Positions 33,101 to 44,261 of a DNA stretch of 64,000 nucleotides are shown in pieces. Under the pieces are notes generated by a model that was given only the letters and a program-made list of their open reading frames with translations, searched no databases and had not been told where the DNA came from. The stretch covers positions 22,447,451-22,511,450 of the forward strand of contig NC_023749.2 in NCBI RefSeq assembly GCF_000499845.2. Reading direction: 5' to 3'. A program made the position numbers and the translations under genes. The stretch is from Phaseolus vulgaris. Its lineage: Eukaryota > Streptophyta > Magnoliopsida > Fabales > Fabaceae. Numbering within the stretch: the first letter of the stretch is position 1; each line of letters opens with the position of its first letter.

Positions 33101-35193
33101 CCTTCAGCTGGGTGGGGCCTTCTCTCGCTGGCGATGACCGCCCTCGCGATCCCTGACTCGCGAGTAGCGATCGCGCCTTCCTCTTCTTCTTCAACTTGGG
33201 CTACCTGGAAGCCCCCCACCGCAGCGTTCTCCATCCTCTGAGCTTCTTGTGTCTCCCTAACCACTGATCGCTCTTCGCGCACGCCTGGTGGTGGTTTCGT
33301 GGTGACATGACATACACTTCTCTTCTGCTTCAGGCTGTTCTCATAACAGCATCTTGCCTCAGCCTGATCTGACTTGATGGTTATCACGGTTCCCTCCATC
33401 GACGGCAGTTTCAACTTCATGTGTCTCGTCGATGGTATTGCGCCCAACCTATTAAGTGTTGGCCTCCCCAACAAGACGTTGTACGCAGAAGGGGCGTTCA
33501 CCACCAAGTACTTTATCCTTTCAGTGCGGGCTGTCGTTCCGTCAGTGAACGTTGTCCTCAGCTCAATGTATCCCCGCACCTCTACCTGATCTCTTGCAAA
33601 ACCATAGAGACACCCGGTATATGGCCTCAGCTGATCAGGGGACAACTGTAACTTGTTGAATGTCGGCCAGAACATGACGTCTGCCGAGCTTCCTTGATCT
33701 ACGAGTACTCTGTTTACTCGTCTTCCCGCTGTGATGAGGGAAATGACCACAGGGTCGTTGTCGTGCGGGACAACATCCCATAGATCAGCTTTCCTGAAGA
33801 TAATGTCTACTTCGGGGTAATGACTCTCATTTACCGCATCTACCGCCATCACCGATCGAGCGTATCTCCTTCTCTGTGACGCTGTGCATCCCCCACCAGA
33901 GAAGCCTCCCGCGATTGTCTGCACTTCCCCATGTACAGGGACTTCATGCTGCTGTTCTCCGGTCTGGGACCCCGATGCGCGATCACCCTGTGGCTCACGC
34001 AGGTAATCTGCTAGGAAACCAGACTTCACCAACTCTGCCAGTTGGTGCCCCAATGCCAAACAGGAGTGAAGTGTGTGGCCAAAGGCCTGGTGAAACTCAC
34101 ACCACTCATTCTTCTTTCTACCAAGTACCTTATTAGTCTTCTCTAGTACGCGTAGTCTTGCTGCTACAGCAGGAAGAGCGATGAGATCCGCCAATCCCAC
34201 CATGAAATTGTATCTTGGGGGTGCGTTACTCTCCCTCGCACGCCCCCTGCTCTGCTCTTTGCCTGGCGCATAGGGACGAGGTTTTTCCCGCACCTTTTTC
34301 CCCTCCTTGGCCTCGTGCACCCTTGCTTGCTGTGGTTTTCCCTGCCCACCACACGGTCTTGGTGGTGCGGCACTTCCTCTCTTCTCAGAAACCTCTGTTT
34401 CTGCCATTATGTGCGCCACCGCACGTCGTCGGATCTCTGCAAAGGTGCTGGGATGGCTCCTGATGAGAGACTCGCTGAAGGGGCCAGGCAGCACTCCCTT
34501 CTTAAATGCGTGCACCAGCATATCTTCATCTTTGCTGGGCAGTCTAACCACTTGTGCTCCAAAGCGGTTGAGGTAGTCTTTCAGCGACTCACCTTGGTAC
34601 TGACGCACGTCGAACAAGTCGTAAGACACCACTGCTGGTGCTTTGTTGACGATATATTGCTTAGTGAAGAGCTTTGAAAACTGAGAGAAGGACGTGATAT
34701 GTCCTTCTGGTAAACTCACGAACCACTCCATGGCGGTTCCGCTCAGTGTGCTCATGAACATTTTGCAGTACACCGCGTCTGAGCCCCCAGACAACATCAT
34801 CTGGGTGTGGAACGCCGTCAGATGCGCCTCCGGGTCTTCTACCCCCTTGAACGACGCCTTCACCCCCACCAGGTTGGGAGGCACCATGGTTCCCATGATC
34901 TCAAGGGAGAATGGCATGGGGAACGCTCTTGGTGGTGACGGCTGCCTAGCCATCCTTTCGTCAACCACGTGTTCCCTCTGCGCCTGCAACGTCCTTCTCA
35001 ACTCTTTGTTGACGCGATTCAGCTCGTCGTTCCTACTTTGCGACGCGGCCAACTCCGTCTGCATCCTTTCTTGTTCAGCTTTTGACGCCGCGGCGTTATC
35101 CTGCAGCGTGCGCACCATCTCCAGGACCTGCGCCATTGTCACAGCTCCTTCGTCAGCAGATGGCGCAGGTGATGGTTGTCTGTTCCTTGGCAT
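33061..35193 (-). CDS. gag: gag-protease of element K, open reading frame
   Basis: 710 aa, uninterrupted. Coiled N-terminal part, gag core (MFMSTLSGTAMEWFVSLP, SYDLFDVRQYQGESL), zinc-knuckle-like WCEFHQAFGHTLHSC, then an aspartic protease region with VLVDQGSSAD and YNVLLGRPTLNRLG. It overlaps the start of pol by 40 nt in another frame. In element A the two are fused in one frame. The shift occurs at a GGGGGAAAAAG run near 33075-33090, consistent with a 1-nt loss; a programmed shift is possible but unproven. Start chosen as the first Met after the primer-site leader. Confidence 0.88.
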   Translation of the reverse strand: MPRNRQPSPAPSADEGAVTMAQVLEMVRTLQDNAAASKAEQERMQTELAASQSRNDELNRVNKELRRTLQAQREHVVDERMARQPSPPRAFPMPFSLEIMGTMVPPNLVGVKASFKGVEDPEAHLTAFHTQMMLSGGSDAVYCKMFMSTLSGTAMEWFVSLPEGHITSFSQFSKLFTKQYIVNKAPAVVSYDLFDVRQYQGESLKDYLNRFGAQVVRLPSKDEDMLVHAFKKGVLPGPFSESLIRSHPSTFAEIRRRAVAHIMAETEVSEKRGSAAPPRPCGGQGKPQQARVHEAKEGKKVREKPRPYAPGKEQSRGRARESNAPPRYNFMVGLADLIALPAVAARLRVLEKTNKVLGRKKNEWCEFHQAFGHTLHSCLALGHQLAELVKSGFLADYLREPQGDRASGSQTGEQQHEVPVHGEVQTIAGGFSGGGCTASQRRRYARSVMAVDAVNESHYPEVDIIFRKADLWDVVPHDNDPVVISLITAGRRVNRVLVDQGSSADVMFWPTFNKLQLSPDQLRPYTGCLYGFARDQVEVRGYIELRTTFTDGTTARTERIKYLVVNAPSAYNVLLGRPTLNRLGAIPSTRHMKLKLPSMEGTVITIKSDQAEARCCYENSLKQKRSVCHVTTKPPPGVREERSVVRETQEAQRMENAAVGGFQVAQVEEEEEGAIATRESGIARAVIASERRPHPAEGWVEVDIGGKSSS

Positions 35194-35270
35194 CTTTCCT
35201 TATTAAAGAAGTTGGTAAAACTCTGGTAAGCTTCAAAACTGTGGTGTATATGGGACCACGATTCACTCGG

Positions 35271-35288
35271 GCCCCACGGTGGGCGCCA
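35271..35288 (-). other. Primer binding site of element K
   Basis: Minus strand TGGCGCCCACCGTGGGGC, two bases from the LTR, identical to that of A and C. Confidence 0.88.
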
Positions 35289-35290
35289 AA

Positions 35291-36479
35291 TGATCCTGCC
35301 GGCAACTCGAACGTGGAGGAATTGCTTCGTAGCACTCACTGCCCCGTCTACGCGACTGCGTCTTCTGCAGAATCACCCTCAGAACCTTCTCTTGGATCTT
35401 TAAACGTGACCTGCAAAACACATAGACGGCGCCTCTAGCAGCCGTTTGCACTCCGATGATCAAGTTAGTCCACAGAACCACCAAAGATGAGAAAACTAGC
35501 AGTGTGTGAAAAACTCTTGCTCTCTCTGTTCTCGTACCCCCCATCTCTCCCTGATTCCCTCTTTTATGTCTCTCTCTCTGTTTCTGGGCATAACAGAATT
35601 CTGTTATGCTTTTCTGGCATGTGTCAGAACCCTGTTATGCTTTTCAGAGACAGTGTACCTGCAGAATCAGTAGTGAGAGCGTGAGAGTCTGTGCATGTCT
35701 GCGCGTCTCTGCGCTTGGCTGCGCCTGCCTGTACCCTTAGTGGTACGGAGTGCACTTTTGTCTGGACCGCACCCCTCTTAGATGATGACACGTGGAGGCC
35801 TGCAACTCACATCTAACCACACACGTGTCACTTACTGGAAGGGCTCTAGCGCTTCTCTTTGTGTGCCTAAGTTACATTCTTGCGGAGTAACTTAGGATAT
35901 TTCTCTCATCTAGGTAAATCGCATACTCTTAAGAGAACGTCAGGTGTGGCTGGTCTAGGCACACTCACCAAACGTTGCTCTCTGCGTATACAGCTTACCC
36001 TTCACGGTGCCACGCACGCAATGGGTTGAGGGAATCACCAATCACTGACTGGTTTACTAGTTCCCTCAGGCCACTCTCGTGCATGATTCCCTGAGATGTG
36101 CTCATGCGAGGTCCATGCGTAACGCTCTCGCTGGGAACCTCAGTCCCAGTTTAACTGCGTGTAACACGAGACCCCGATGACAATGCACCCGATGACTGAT
36201 CAGTGCTTATTTGCTTCTCGCGTTCTGCCCCAGGCGTTAGTTTGAGAACTGGTCTGTTGGTGGCCACTTGGCTGCTGACCACCGATCACCATTCTGGATG
36301 ATCTGTCCCTTGACCTCTCCGCCTGATCTGTCGGTGGTCACCTGGTCACTGACCCCGATCACCGCCCTTGGCGATCGCCTCCCTGGTCTCCCTGTCACCT
36401 GGTCCACGTGTCACCCTGCGAGTGGTCCACGTGGTTCTCTGCTGCTGACGTCATCGACTACCGATGACCGATCGGATCA
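35291..36479 (-). repeat. 5' LTR of element K
   Basis: 1,189 bp, about 99% identical to 24996-26175. It has a 9-bp extra GCGTCTCT-type insertion near 35702. It is followed by the GCCGC duplication. Confidence 0.95.
35411..35468 (-). promoter_or_regulatory. Conserved R/U5 block with splice-acceptor-like end (element K)
   Basis: On the element strand: CTAAC (35464-35468), CTTGATCATCGGAGTG, CAAACGGCTGCTAGAGGCGCC, pyrimidine-rich tract, TTTTGCAG|GTCAC. The branch-like CTAAC is about 55 nt before the AG. It replaces CTGAC of the other families, a change that keeps the YTRAC pattern. Confidence 0.5.
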
Positions 36480-36484
36480 GCCGC

Positions 36485-37663
36485 CATCCGCCCTGTCAGC
36501 TGCTGCACTTCCTTTACCGACATCGGGCTTCGCATGGCAATGATCGCTGCGCATTTGTCGGGGTTCGCTTCTATCCCCCTCTCTGTGAGCATAAAACCCA
36601 AAAACTTACCGGCCTCTACCCCGAAGACACACTTCTCAGGGTTTAGCTTGAGGCGATACTTGGATATAGTGACGAACAACTCCTCAAGGTCTGCCATGTG
36701 CTGTGCCCTATCCTGCGACGCCACTACCATGTCATCCACGTAGGCGTATACATTCCTCCCTAGCATGGGCGCCAGGACGTTGTCCATTAGCCTTTGGTAT
36801 GTGGCGCCCGCGTTTTTCAGCCCAAAAGGCATCACCTTATAGCAATAACTGCAAGTCTCTGTCATGAATGCAGTTTTGCTCTCATCTCTCGGGTGCATCT
36901 TGATCTGGTTGTACCCCGAGAATGCGTCCAGGAAGCTCAGCACCTTGTTGCCGGATGCACTATCCACCAACGCGTCGATGCTGGGTAGTGGGTATGAGTC
37001 CTTCGGGCACGCCTTATTCAAGTCCGTGAAGTCCACGCACATCCTCCACTTCCCATTCGCCTTCTTCACCAAGACGACGTTGGCTAGCCACTCAGGGTAT
37101 TGAATCTCCCTGATGTGTCCAGCACTCAACAGCTTCTGCGTTTCCTCCTTTACCACCAGCTGCCTTTCTTCGTTAAACTTTCTCCTTCTTTGGCGCACGG
37201 GGCGGACCGTGGCGTCCATGCTGAGGTGATGACACAGGAAATCAGGGTCGATGCCGGGCATATCCGAGGCGGACCATGCGAAAGCATCCAAGTGGCGTGA
37301 AATCACCTCTGCCACCCCTTCCTGTTCTTCTGGGCTCAGCAAACTTCCTAACTTAAACGTTTTGCCGCCAATCTCCCTCTCCACGGCGTTAGCTGCCGGT
37401 TGGTCCCTGCTATCATCCTCGACGGGCTCCGCCTCTTCCACGGGCGTCGCGTCGTCAGGGCCTTCTTCCATGGGTGCATCTGCTTCGGGCGTCGCCCTCG
37501 CGGGTATGGCCTGGTTAGACGTTGACCCAACTGGCGTCGCCTCAATCATCGTCGTGTCTGCACTCGGCGGACGCTCATACACCATGAACACGCCTCTCTT
37601 CGTTTTCAGGCTGTTCTCATAGCATTTCCTTGCCTCCTCCTGGTCCGACTTGATGACTATCAC
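36485..37663 (-). pseudogene. pol: Protease end and RT of element C, cut by K
   Basis: It is open from the end of protease through RT (LSFLDAFSGYNQI, AYVDDMVVASQD) to the QQLTGRMAA motif, where K inserted. The remaining codons (LSRFV) lie on K's other side at 24977-24995. RNase H, second RNase H and integrase are absent. A frameshift from a roughly 20-nt loss near 37670 separates it from the upstream frame. Confidence 0.9.
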
Positions 37664-39042
37664 CTTGCCCCTAGGGTCCGACTACTGCGCGTGGAGGCTA
37701 CTGCGTTCAGCCGGTTCAACGCCGGTCTGCCCAACAAAATATTGTAAGTGGAGTTGGCGTTCACGACCAAGTACCGGATGCTTTCGGTACGCGAGGCCTC
37801 TCCATCCATGAACGTAGTCCTCAACTCCAGGTAGCCTCGGACTTCCACCTGGTTATCCGCAAACCCATACAGGCACCCTGTGTAGGGCCTCAAAAGGTTG
37901 GGGGACAACCGTAACTTATTGAATGTCGACCAGAACATGACGTCTGCTGAACTTCCCTGGTCGACAAGAACTCTGTGCACCTTTCTTCCAGCTGTGACAA
38001 TCGAAATGACCACGGGGTCATTGTCGTGCAGCACCACGTCTCGGAGGTCCCCTCTCGTGAATACGAGGTCCGACTCCCACGGCTCACCCGAGATCCTTTC
38101 TTCGATCGAGTTGACCCCCCTCGCGTATTTCTTTCGCTGGGAGGCGGTGGGTCCTCCGCCGGAAAAACCTCCAGCTATGGTATGGACCTCGTCGAGAACC
38201 GGCGTCTCGTGTGCTTGTTCTTCCGCTGGCGGCGGCAGGGTGGCGGTCGTGGCGGGTTCCGCGACATAATCCTTCAAAAACCCGGTTCTCACCAGCTCAT
38301 CTAGCTGGTAACCCAGCGACAGGCAGTTATCAATGTGGTGACCGAAAGCCTCGTGGAACTCACACCAAGAGTCTTTCCAAGGCCCCAACACCTTATCAGA
38401 CTTCGCCGGTCGCCTCAATCTCTCAGCTATATTAGGCACGGCGATCAGGTCCTTCAGTTCCACCACAAAATTGTATCTTGCCGGCCTCGCCCTCTCTCTG
38501 GCCGGGCGATCGCCTCCCACTGGACCCCGGGGTTGGGGCTTTCTGGCATCGTAGGGGCGTCTCCCCTCTGGTTTCTTTCTTCCTGTCGTGGTCTCATTGA
38601 CCCTGGCGGGTTGAGTTCGCGTCGGTCCTCTCAGGCGCGAGGGCACGACGCTGGTGCGCTTCACACACACCTCTCCCTAAGAAGCAATATGTTCCACCGC
38701 CTGACGCCGTAGTTCAGCGAAAGTCCTAGGGCGGTTGCGAATGATGGATTCGCCAAAAGGGACGGGGCATACGCCTTTCACGAACGCGTACACAATCATG
38801 GGTTCCTCTGTCGTACCAAACTTTACTACCTGGGCCCCGAAGCGATTGATGTATTCATTTATACGATGGAGCTCTTCATTCCTCTCATTTGAGGCTTCGA
38901 GATATGCTTGCATGCGTTCCTGCTCCAGTTTCGACTCCGCCATATCCTCTTGCAGCCCCCGCATTATCTCCAGGACCTGTTGCATGGACAGTTCTGCTGG
39001 GGCCGCGCGTGCAGTACCTCGTCTTGTGGTGGTCATTTTCAC
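37664..39042 (-). pseudogene. gag: Internally deleted gag-protease of element C
   Basis: The N-terminus (TARAAPAELSMQQVLEIM) is like A. Then near 38862 the sequence jumps from LHRIN to EYINRFGAQVV, removing about 130-140 residues of the gag core. A TAG near 38674 lies in the IAS(E)GE stretch. The knuckle motif WCEFHEAFGHHIDNC and the protease VLVDQGSSAD remain. Confidence 0.88.
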
Positions 39043-39122
39043 GGTCTCTTCAAACCTCCTCCAGCGTTGCTATAACTTGGTATATCTTCTCAAACTTGCG
39101 ATGGGACTGATGTTTTATATCG

Positions 39123-39140
39123 GCCCCACGGTGGGCGCCA
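39123..39140 (-). other. Primer binding site of element C
   Basis: Minus strand TGGCGCCCACCGTGGGGC, two bases from the 5' LTR start at 39143. Confidence 0.88.
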
Positions 39141-39142
39141 AA

Positions 39143-41235
39143 TGTTCCGTCCGGTTGACCTGGGACGTCTTCGTGCGCGACCTCAATCGTCAGCTAGGGA
39201 CTCCTTCCCACTGGTTACCTGTGGATTCCTGCAAAGAAGGACAAAAGGGCGCCCTAGCGGCCGTTTGCACTCCGACGCTCAAGTCAGCCAGCAAGAAACA
39301 CCAAAAACTAAGCACCTCCGTATCTGAGCCCCGCGTATGGCACTCTGAAGGTGGTGAAAAGGAAACTGCGTCTAGTGTCTATTTCTCCCTCTAGCAAAAA
39401 TCTTTCCCTAGTCCCTTGTGCGTAACCTCAAGGCTCGAGCAAGCAACTAGAGAGTTTCGGGGAAATTTTCTAAAAGTTCGAACCCCGTTCCCAACATTCT
39501 CCGCGCTATTTAAACTACCCAAGCATTTAAAGCGTGATCCTGCCTGTTGACCAAAACGCTGGAGCTTTGCCTCGTCAAACTTGGATCGGCGTATGCGCCG
39601 TGTCAGCCTCCGTCCTTCACCGTGATCCACCTCAAGAACCTGCAAAAGACGAAACGGCGCCGCTGCGGCCGATCGTGCTCCGACGCCCAAGTCAGCGACT
39701 GAACCACCAATTACTTAAAAGTAAACTCAAGAACTCTAAGGAACCGTGACCAGTTCTCTCTCCGTGTACTCAAGACTCGCAAGCGTAAAGAAATAATCTG
39801 AACGTGCGTACCTCAGAAGTTCGTTGGGAACTCTTATATACCTGGGCACTTTCTCTCTCCTGGCAGTTACACATCTGGACACGTGGCTCGCATCCAGCTG
39901 TACACGTGCCTTCATCTGGAGCATCCTTGACTTGGGCGCTACTTCTGACTCTTCTTTGGCTAAGCTACTTATGCACGATACTACTCAGTGCATAGTTGCC
40001 TTGGAGCGTGATCTCTTCTGGATGGCGAGTTCGGGTGCCTTTGTACACACCTTCCCTGTGGTCTCGTCGGCCGCCTTCATGATCTGTACTACCTGTTTCA
40101 CTGTATACGTTCAAGTAAACTGTCCCCTGACCTCATCCTCTGGCCAGCTGGGAAGTGTCCATCTGCCTTCATCTTCGGCGATGTCCTTGTTTCGGCGATC
40201 TCTAATCACTGGGTCGCCTGGGTTCATATCTGGCGACTTCATCTTCAACTCGGTGACCGCCGGTATAGGTATGATGGAGATCGGAGAACGCCAACTTAGT
40301 AACTGGCGACTACGCAAGCCCCCCGACCTCCTTCCCTTCTGCCAACCAAGTGTCCCATCCAACACGCCTATATCATAGCTCGACGCCACGTCATTACTCC
40401 CGACTACCAGGGCGGTACAAAGCGCCTTAAAGCGCTTTTAATCATAAAACGTAACGCACTTAATTAACGCGTCTAATTAGAAAACGTAGCACATTTAAGA
40501 CGTTGAAACGCTTGGGAGCCTTTATAGTACCTTAAACGCTAGAAACAGAAACTGTATTAAATGACTTTAAATACCTGGTACCTGACTAAATGGTGTTTCT
40601 ATTCTGACCTGGCTGTCGTACACGTGGAGGGCCTCACAGCGCCATGACCCCATCTGGGGACGTTTCTACATGTGAGTCCTCCTGCTTGGGAGTGCTACTG
40701 CGCAAGGGGTGACTTTTTGGGTGCCAACTCATGCCCCCAATCATCTAGCCACTCACTTTGAGAGCGTATCTGCCTTCCTCTCGTACCCTGCACCTGGCTA
40801 CCCTGGGCATAACCCTCCTCTTGAGTCGTATATGTCCCAAAGGCGTCTCTGGGGCGGCAGGGGTACTTCGCGAGTCAGGCTGCCCTACACTGGCGCTATC
40901 ACTATGGCCTTGAAGCCACCTTTCTCTTCTCTTTATCACTACCCCGGATTATCGGGACCTGAGGCCTTCCCACGGCATCGCTCCCTCCATGGTCTTTCCT
41001 ACCCATGGGTATCGGGGAACCGCATTGTGATTGCCTTGCCTTAATGATATTTGGTCTTGGCGACGCCCTGGTTGGGCGACGCCTTCACCTAGGCGACGCC
41101 TCGCCTTGGCGACGCTTCCTCTTAGCGACGCTGGTACTTGGCGTCTCTTCACCTAGGCGACGCCTTATGTTGACTTTGACTCCTGGCGTTGACTTTGACC
41201 TTGACTTTGTCAACGCCCGGATACGGGACGGTACA
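39143..41235 (-). repeat. 5' LTR of element C, interrupted by a solo LTR
   Basis: The LTR parts are 39143-39534 and 40425-41235 (40420-40424 is the second copy of the insertion's duplication). They match 22882-24084 closely. CCATGG hairpin at 40987-41008. GGCGACGCC units near 41055-41165. It ends GTACA before AATTT. Confidence 0.93.
39535..40419 (-). repeat. Solo LTR of the E family inside the C 5' LTR
   Basis: 885 bp, TGATCCTGCC...GGCGGTACA, flanked by AAGCG at 39530-39534 and 40420-40424. It matches the LTRs of element E (51873-52644, 56814-57587) in reverse orientation, with moderate divergence. A solo LTR with intact duplication implies LTR-LTR recombination that removed the interior. 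TATA-like TATATAAG on the complement near 39834; conserved block at 39640-39694. Confidence 0.92.
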
Positions 41236-42179
41236 AATTTTAATGTACTTAATGAAAGTACTTTTATTTACATATATATGCTTAACTTATTTGTGTGATC
41301 TAAATTTATTATAATTGAGTACACATGTTGTTTTAACTTATTGATATTTAATATGATAATTATTCTTGAAATAATGAATTATGTATTAATTCGAAGAATT
41401 GAAATACCATGTTTGAAATTATATGAGGATGTAATCATTTATTCGAAGTAGTAAACATCAAACTTATTATTGGAAGAACATATCTTATTATTTTAATGAT
41501 GGTTTAAATCATATAAATTGAGACATCATATATTGAAGAAGTTGAGGAAGATTTTTTGCACATACTAGAACACAACATCGATGTACAATCTTGTGTAAGG
41601 AAATCACCTTAACCTATGATGATGAAGTTTGTAGTTCTAAATTTATTAGAATGAGAGTAAATGTCAGTCTCTGATAGGACATGTTTAATACAAGTACTTC
41701 AAATTTTTTATTATTATATATTTTCTATCAAAATATATTAGTTCAAATAGAAGTATTTGTTTGATCTTATGATAGATATAATTCACTATACTAGATATGT
41801 GAATAGAAAATTATGCAAGTTCAAGAAGATGAATCAATATTGATATTGAAACTTAGTTTATTTTATTATCTCATATTTTGCTTGGGAAGAATGTTGAAGA
41901 AAGGGATAGTGAAAAGGGATCTTGCATGCAAGAAATACAAATGAAGAAAAAACTCAACTTTCTGGATAAGAAAAATTTGGAACAGAAAAGAACACCAATA
42001 GGGAAAATAAGAAAACGTGTATATTTCATATCACTATAATATTCAAGATAAAACTTATAAAAGAAAAGACATTACAAAAAAAAAAAAAACATGGGCCAGA
42101 AAAATAGAACATGGTCCAAAGAGAGAACAATAATCCCAAAAAACAAAAAAGAAAACTATTTTATCAACCCCTCAAACTG
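41236..42179. other. AT-rich flank of element C
   Basis: It starts with the AATTT duplication of C. Low complexity and AT-rich, with no open frame or recognisable domain. It could include the decayed 3' end or LTR of the copia remnant that follows. Confidence 0.6.
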
Positions 42180-43380
42180 GGAATATATATTTTTCAATCT
42201 AGCTTGGGATGAATGTTCTAGAAAACAATTGGAGCTAAGGGTTTTGTGAATATATCAACGGCTTGCAGGAAGGAAGAAATGGGGAGCAGTTTGAGAAAAC
42301 CATCATTAACCTTTTCAAGGACAATATGACAGTCAATATCTATGTGTTTGGTTCTCTCATGGAATACTTTATTAGAGGCGATCGAGATGGTAGACTAATT
42401 GTCATAATATAAGGTAGTAAATTGAGTATAAGAAACACAAAGGTCATGGAGAAGATAAGTAATGCACTGGATCTCACAGGTAGTGGCTGCAAGGGCCTTA
42501 TACTCAGCCTATAATGAGCTTCTTGAAATAGTTTATTTCTTTTTAGACTTCCATGAAATAAGAGACTAACCCAAGTATATAGAAAATCCAGTAATATATT
42601 TTCTAGTTTCAAAGCAGGTTGCCCAATCAAAATCACTATAAGCCTTTAGCTTAATACATTTTTTGTTTTGAAAGAAAAGTCCATATCCAAGGGCATTCTT
42701 CAAATACCTTAATATGCGGCAGGCAGCTTGTTGATGATCCTTGGTAGGAGCTGAGACAAATTGACTCAAGTTGTTAACACCGAAAGTAATGTCCGATCTC
42801 ATGTTTGTAAGATAGATAAGATGCCCAATGAGTCTGCGATAGGTGGTTGACTTATCCTCTATAAGTTTGATGCCTTTATTTGTTGAGGGGCGAGAATAAT
42901 GAACCGTTGGAGTAGGCATAGGGGCATAATCTAGCATTCTAGTTTCATTGAGAAGGTCCAAGGTGTACTTTCTTTGACTAAGGTGAAGTTTTGTCTTGTT
43001 GTGAGCCACTTCAAAGCCTAAAAAACATGTGTGGTCACCCAAATTCTTGATTTTGAAATTTTGATCCAGTAGATGAGTTACGTGATTGATCTCCTCAACA
43101 TCATTTTCAGTGAGCACAATATATTCCACATAAAGAAGGAGAGCAGTGATATTAGTGCCATGATGTTTTAAGAATAAAGAGTGATCAACAGATGATAGAA
43201 TATAATTATGTGAAAGCATAAAAGTAGATAACTTTGCATACCATTGAGAATTGGCTTGACCATAAAGAGATCTTTGTATTTTACAAAGTTGTTTTGAAGT
43301 ATGAGGCCAGATGGAAAGTTCATATAGACTTCTTTAAGAAGATCTCCATGCAAAAGGCATTGTTGTCATTTAACTATTTA
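42180..43380 (-). pseudogene. pol: Ty1/copia pol remnant (RT end and RNase H)
   Basis: Minus strand. RT end: YVEYIVLTENDVEE (degenerate YVDD motif), LGFEVAHNKTKLHLSQRKYT, LLNETRMLDYAPMPTP, YRRLIGHLIYLTNMRSDI. RNase H: AYSDFDWATCFETRKYITG. Then, in broken frames, a KHIDIDCHIVLEKVNDGF and VDIFTKPLAP ending typical of copia pol. Integrase and gag are absent. Frameshifts and stops throughout. The upstream end carries an inverted duplicate of its own sequence (43227-43244 against 43404-43421). Confidence 0.85.
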
Positions 43381-43421
43381 AGAATTCGGTCATGTCAATA
43401 GTATGCAAAGTTATCTACTCA

Positions 43422-44261
43422 TGATGATGACCAAGCCTAACCCATGACCTCAGCACCCACCATATCTCAGAGGATTACTAGGAGCAGAGCACAGACTCTG
43501 GGTGCTGAGGATCAATTGGTCTCTCTTTTTGTAATTTCCGTATAGTAGGTTATATAGCATAAATAGGAGGTGAAGACATAAGAATGGGCCTATGAGAAGT
43601 CCATTAGGGTAGGAAGGAAACCCTACCTTCTAGAATATGTAGAATGGTGCGGCATTGACCAAGGTCAATACCCTAGCCGTACCATATTTGCTCTCTCCCC
43701 CTTCTACCCTCATTCCTTGTTTTCCAAGGCTCCCTTTTCTTATAAATAGGAGGCCTCCCTCTTTGTAATCACAATTATAGTAAAGAAATTATGCACAATT
43801 TTTTGTGTGAGTAGTGAGTGAGTGAGTCTTCTCCAAATTGGTTTTATCTTGGGGTCATGATGCTCTCAAGTGGTGGCCTCATCCCACTTATCTTGGTGGT
43901 TCCACCCCATCAAGTGGCATAATACACCATTGTGCCACCATCCATAAGTTCTTCTTTCATCATCTCTTCCATTTATCCATTCCTTTTCATGGTTGTAACT
44001 TCCTTCTCTTTCAATTGTTTTCGATTTTGTATCTTCTCTTTAAGTTTCGGCTTGCATTCATCATCACCTTGTTAATGTCTTTTTCTCTTTGCCTTATGGA
44101 AATGAACCTTCACATCTACTTAACCACTTGGTTAAGTTAATGTCCAGTGGGAATTTTCCTTAGGTTATCACCTTTAATTGTTTAAAATTCAAATCTAAGT
44201 AAAGTGTCACCATACAAATGATCAATCATAAAATCAACTCACATCATGTGGTTATTAGAGC
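43422..44261 (+). repeat. Old LTR (TGATG...CATCA) followed by a primer-site-like sequence
   Basis: The LTR candidate is 43422-44246, with TATA-like CTTATAAATAGG near 43738. It ends ACTCACATCA, then TG, then TGGTTATTAGAGC (44249-44261), a one-insertion variant of the initiator-Met primer site TGGTATCAGAGC. Termini, the 2-nt gap and downstream bases (gcttaggtt) mirror those of element F, so this is probably a relative of F in plus orientation without a second LTR in view. Confidence 0.5.

Larger units (their letters stand above)
24996..36479 (-). mobile_element. Element K: young full-length Tat element inserted in element C
   Basis: 11,484 bp with LTRs of 1,180 and 1,189 bp and TSD GCCGC (24991-24995, 36480-36484). 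It has a primer site, an open gag-protease, pol with one internal stop and a shortened integrase end, an antisense aORF2 and a polypurine tract. By eye the LTRs differ at about 12 positions, almost all C/T or G/A, plus a 9-bp and a 1-bp indel, about 1%. That suggests around 0.4 million years at 1.3e-8 per site per year. Confidence 0.95.
22882..41235 (-). mobile_element. Element C: deleted Tat element of the A family, carrying K and a solo LTR
   Basis: The ends are TGTTCC at 22882 and GTACA at 41235, flanked by AATTT at 22877-22881 and 41236-41240. Without K and the solo LTR about 6 kb remain: LTR, polypurine tract, start of aORF2a, pol up to the RT/RNase H border, protease, shortened gag, primer site, LTR. 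Two internal deletions (within gag near 38860, and RNase H-integrase-aORF2 near 24976) show that it could not move on its own. The LTRs are of the A family. Confidence 0.92.

Noticed and set aside
41236..42179. A host gene in the AT-rich flank
   Set aside because: No open frame of note, no splice-supported exon chain and no domain.
43838..44140. 100-codon open frame in the old LTR
   Set aside because: It spans the expected transcription start region of the LTR and has no recognisable domain.
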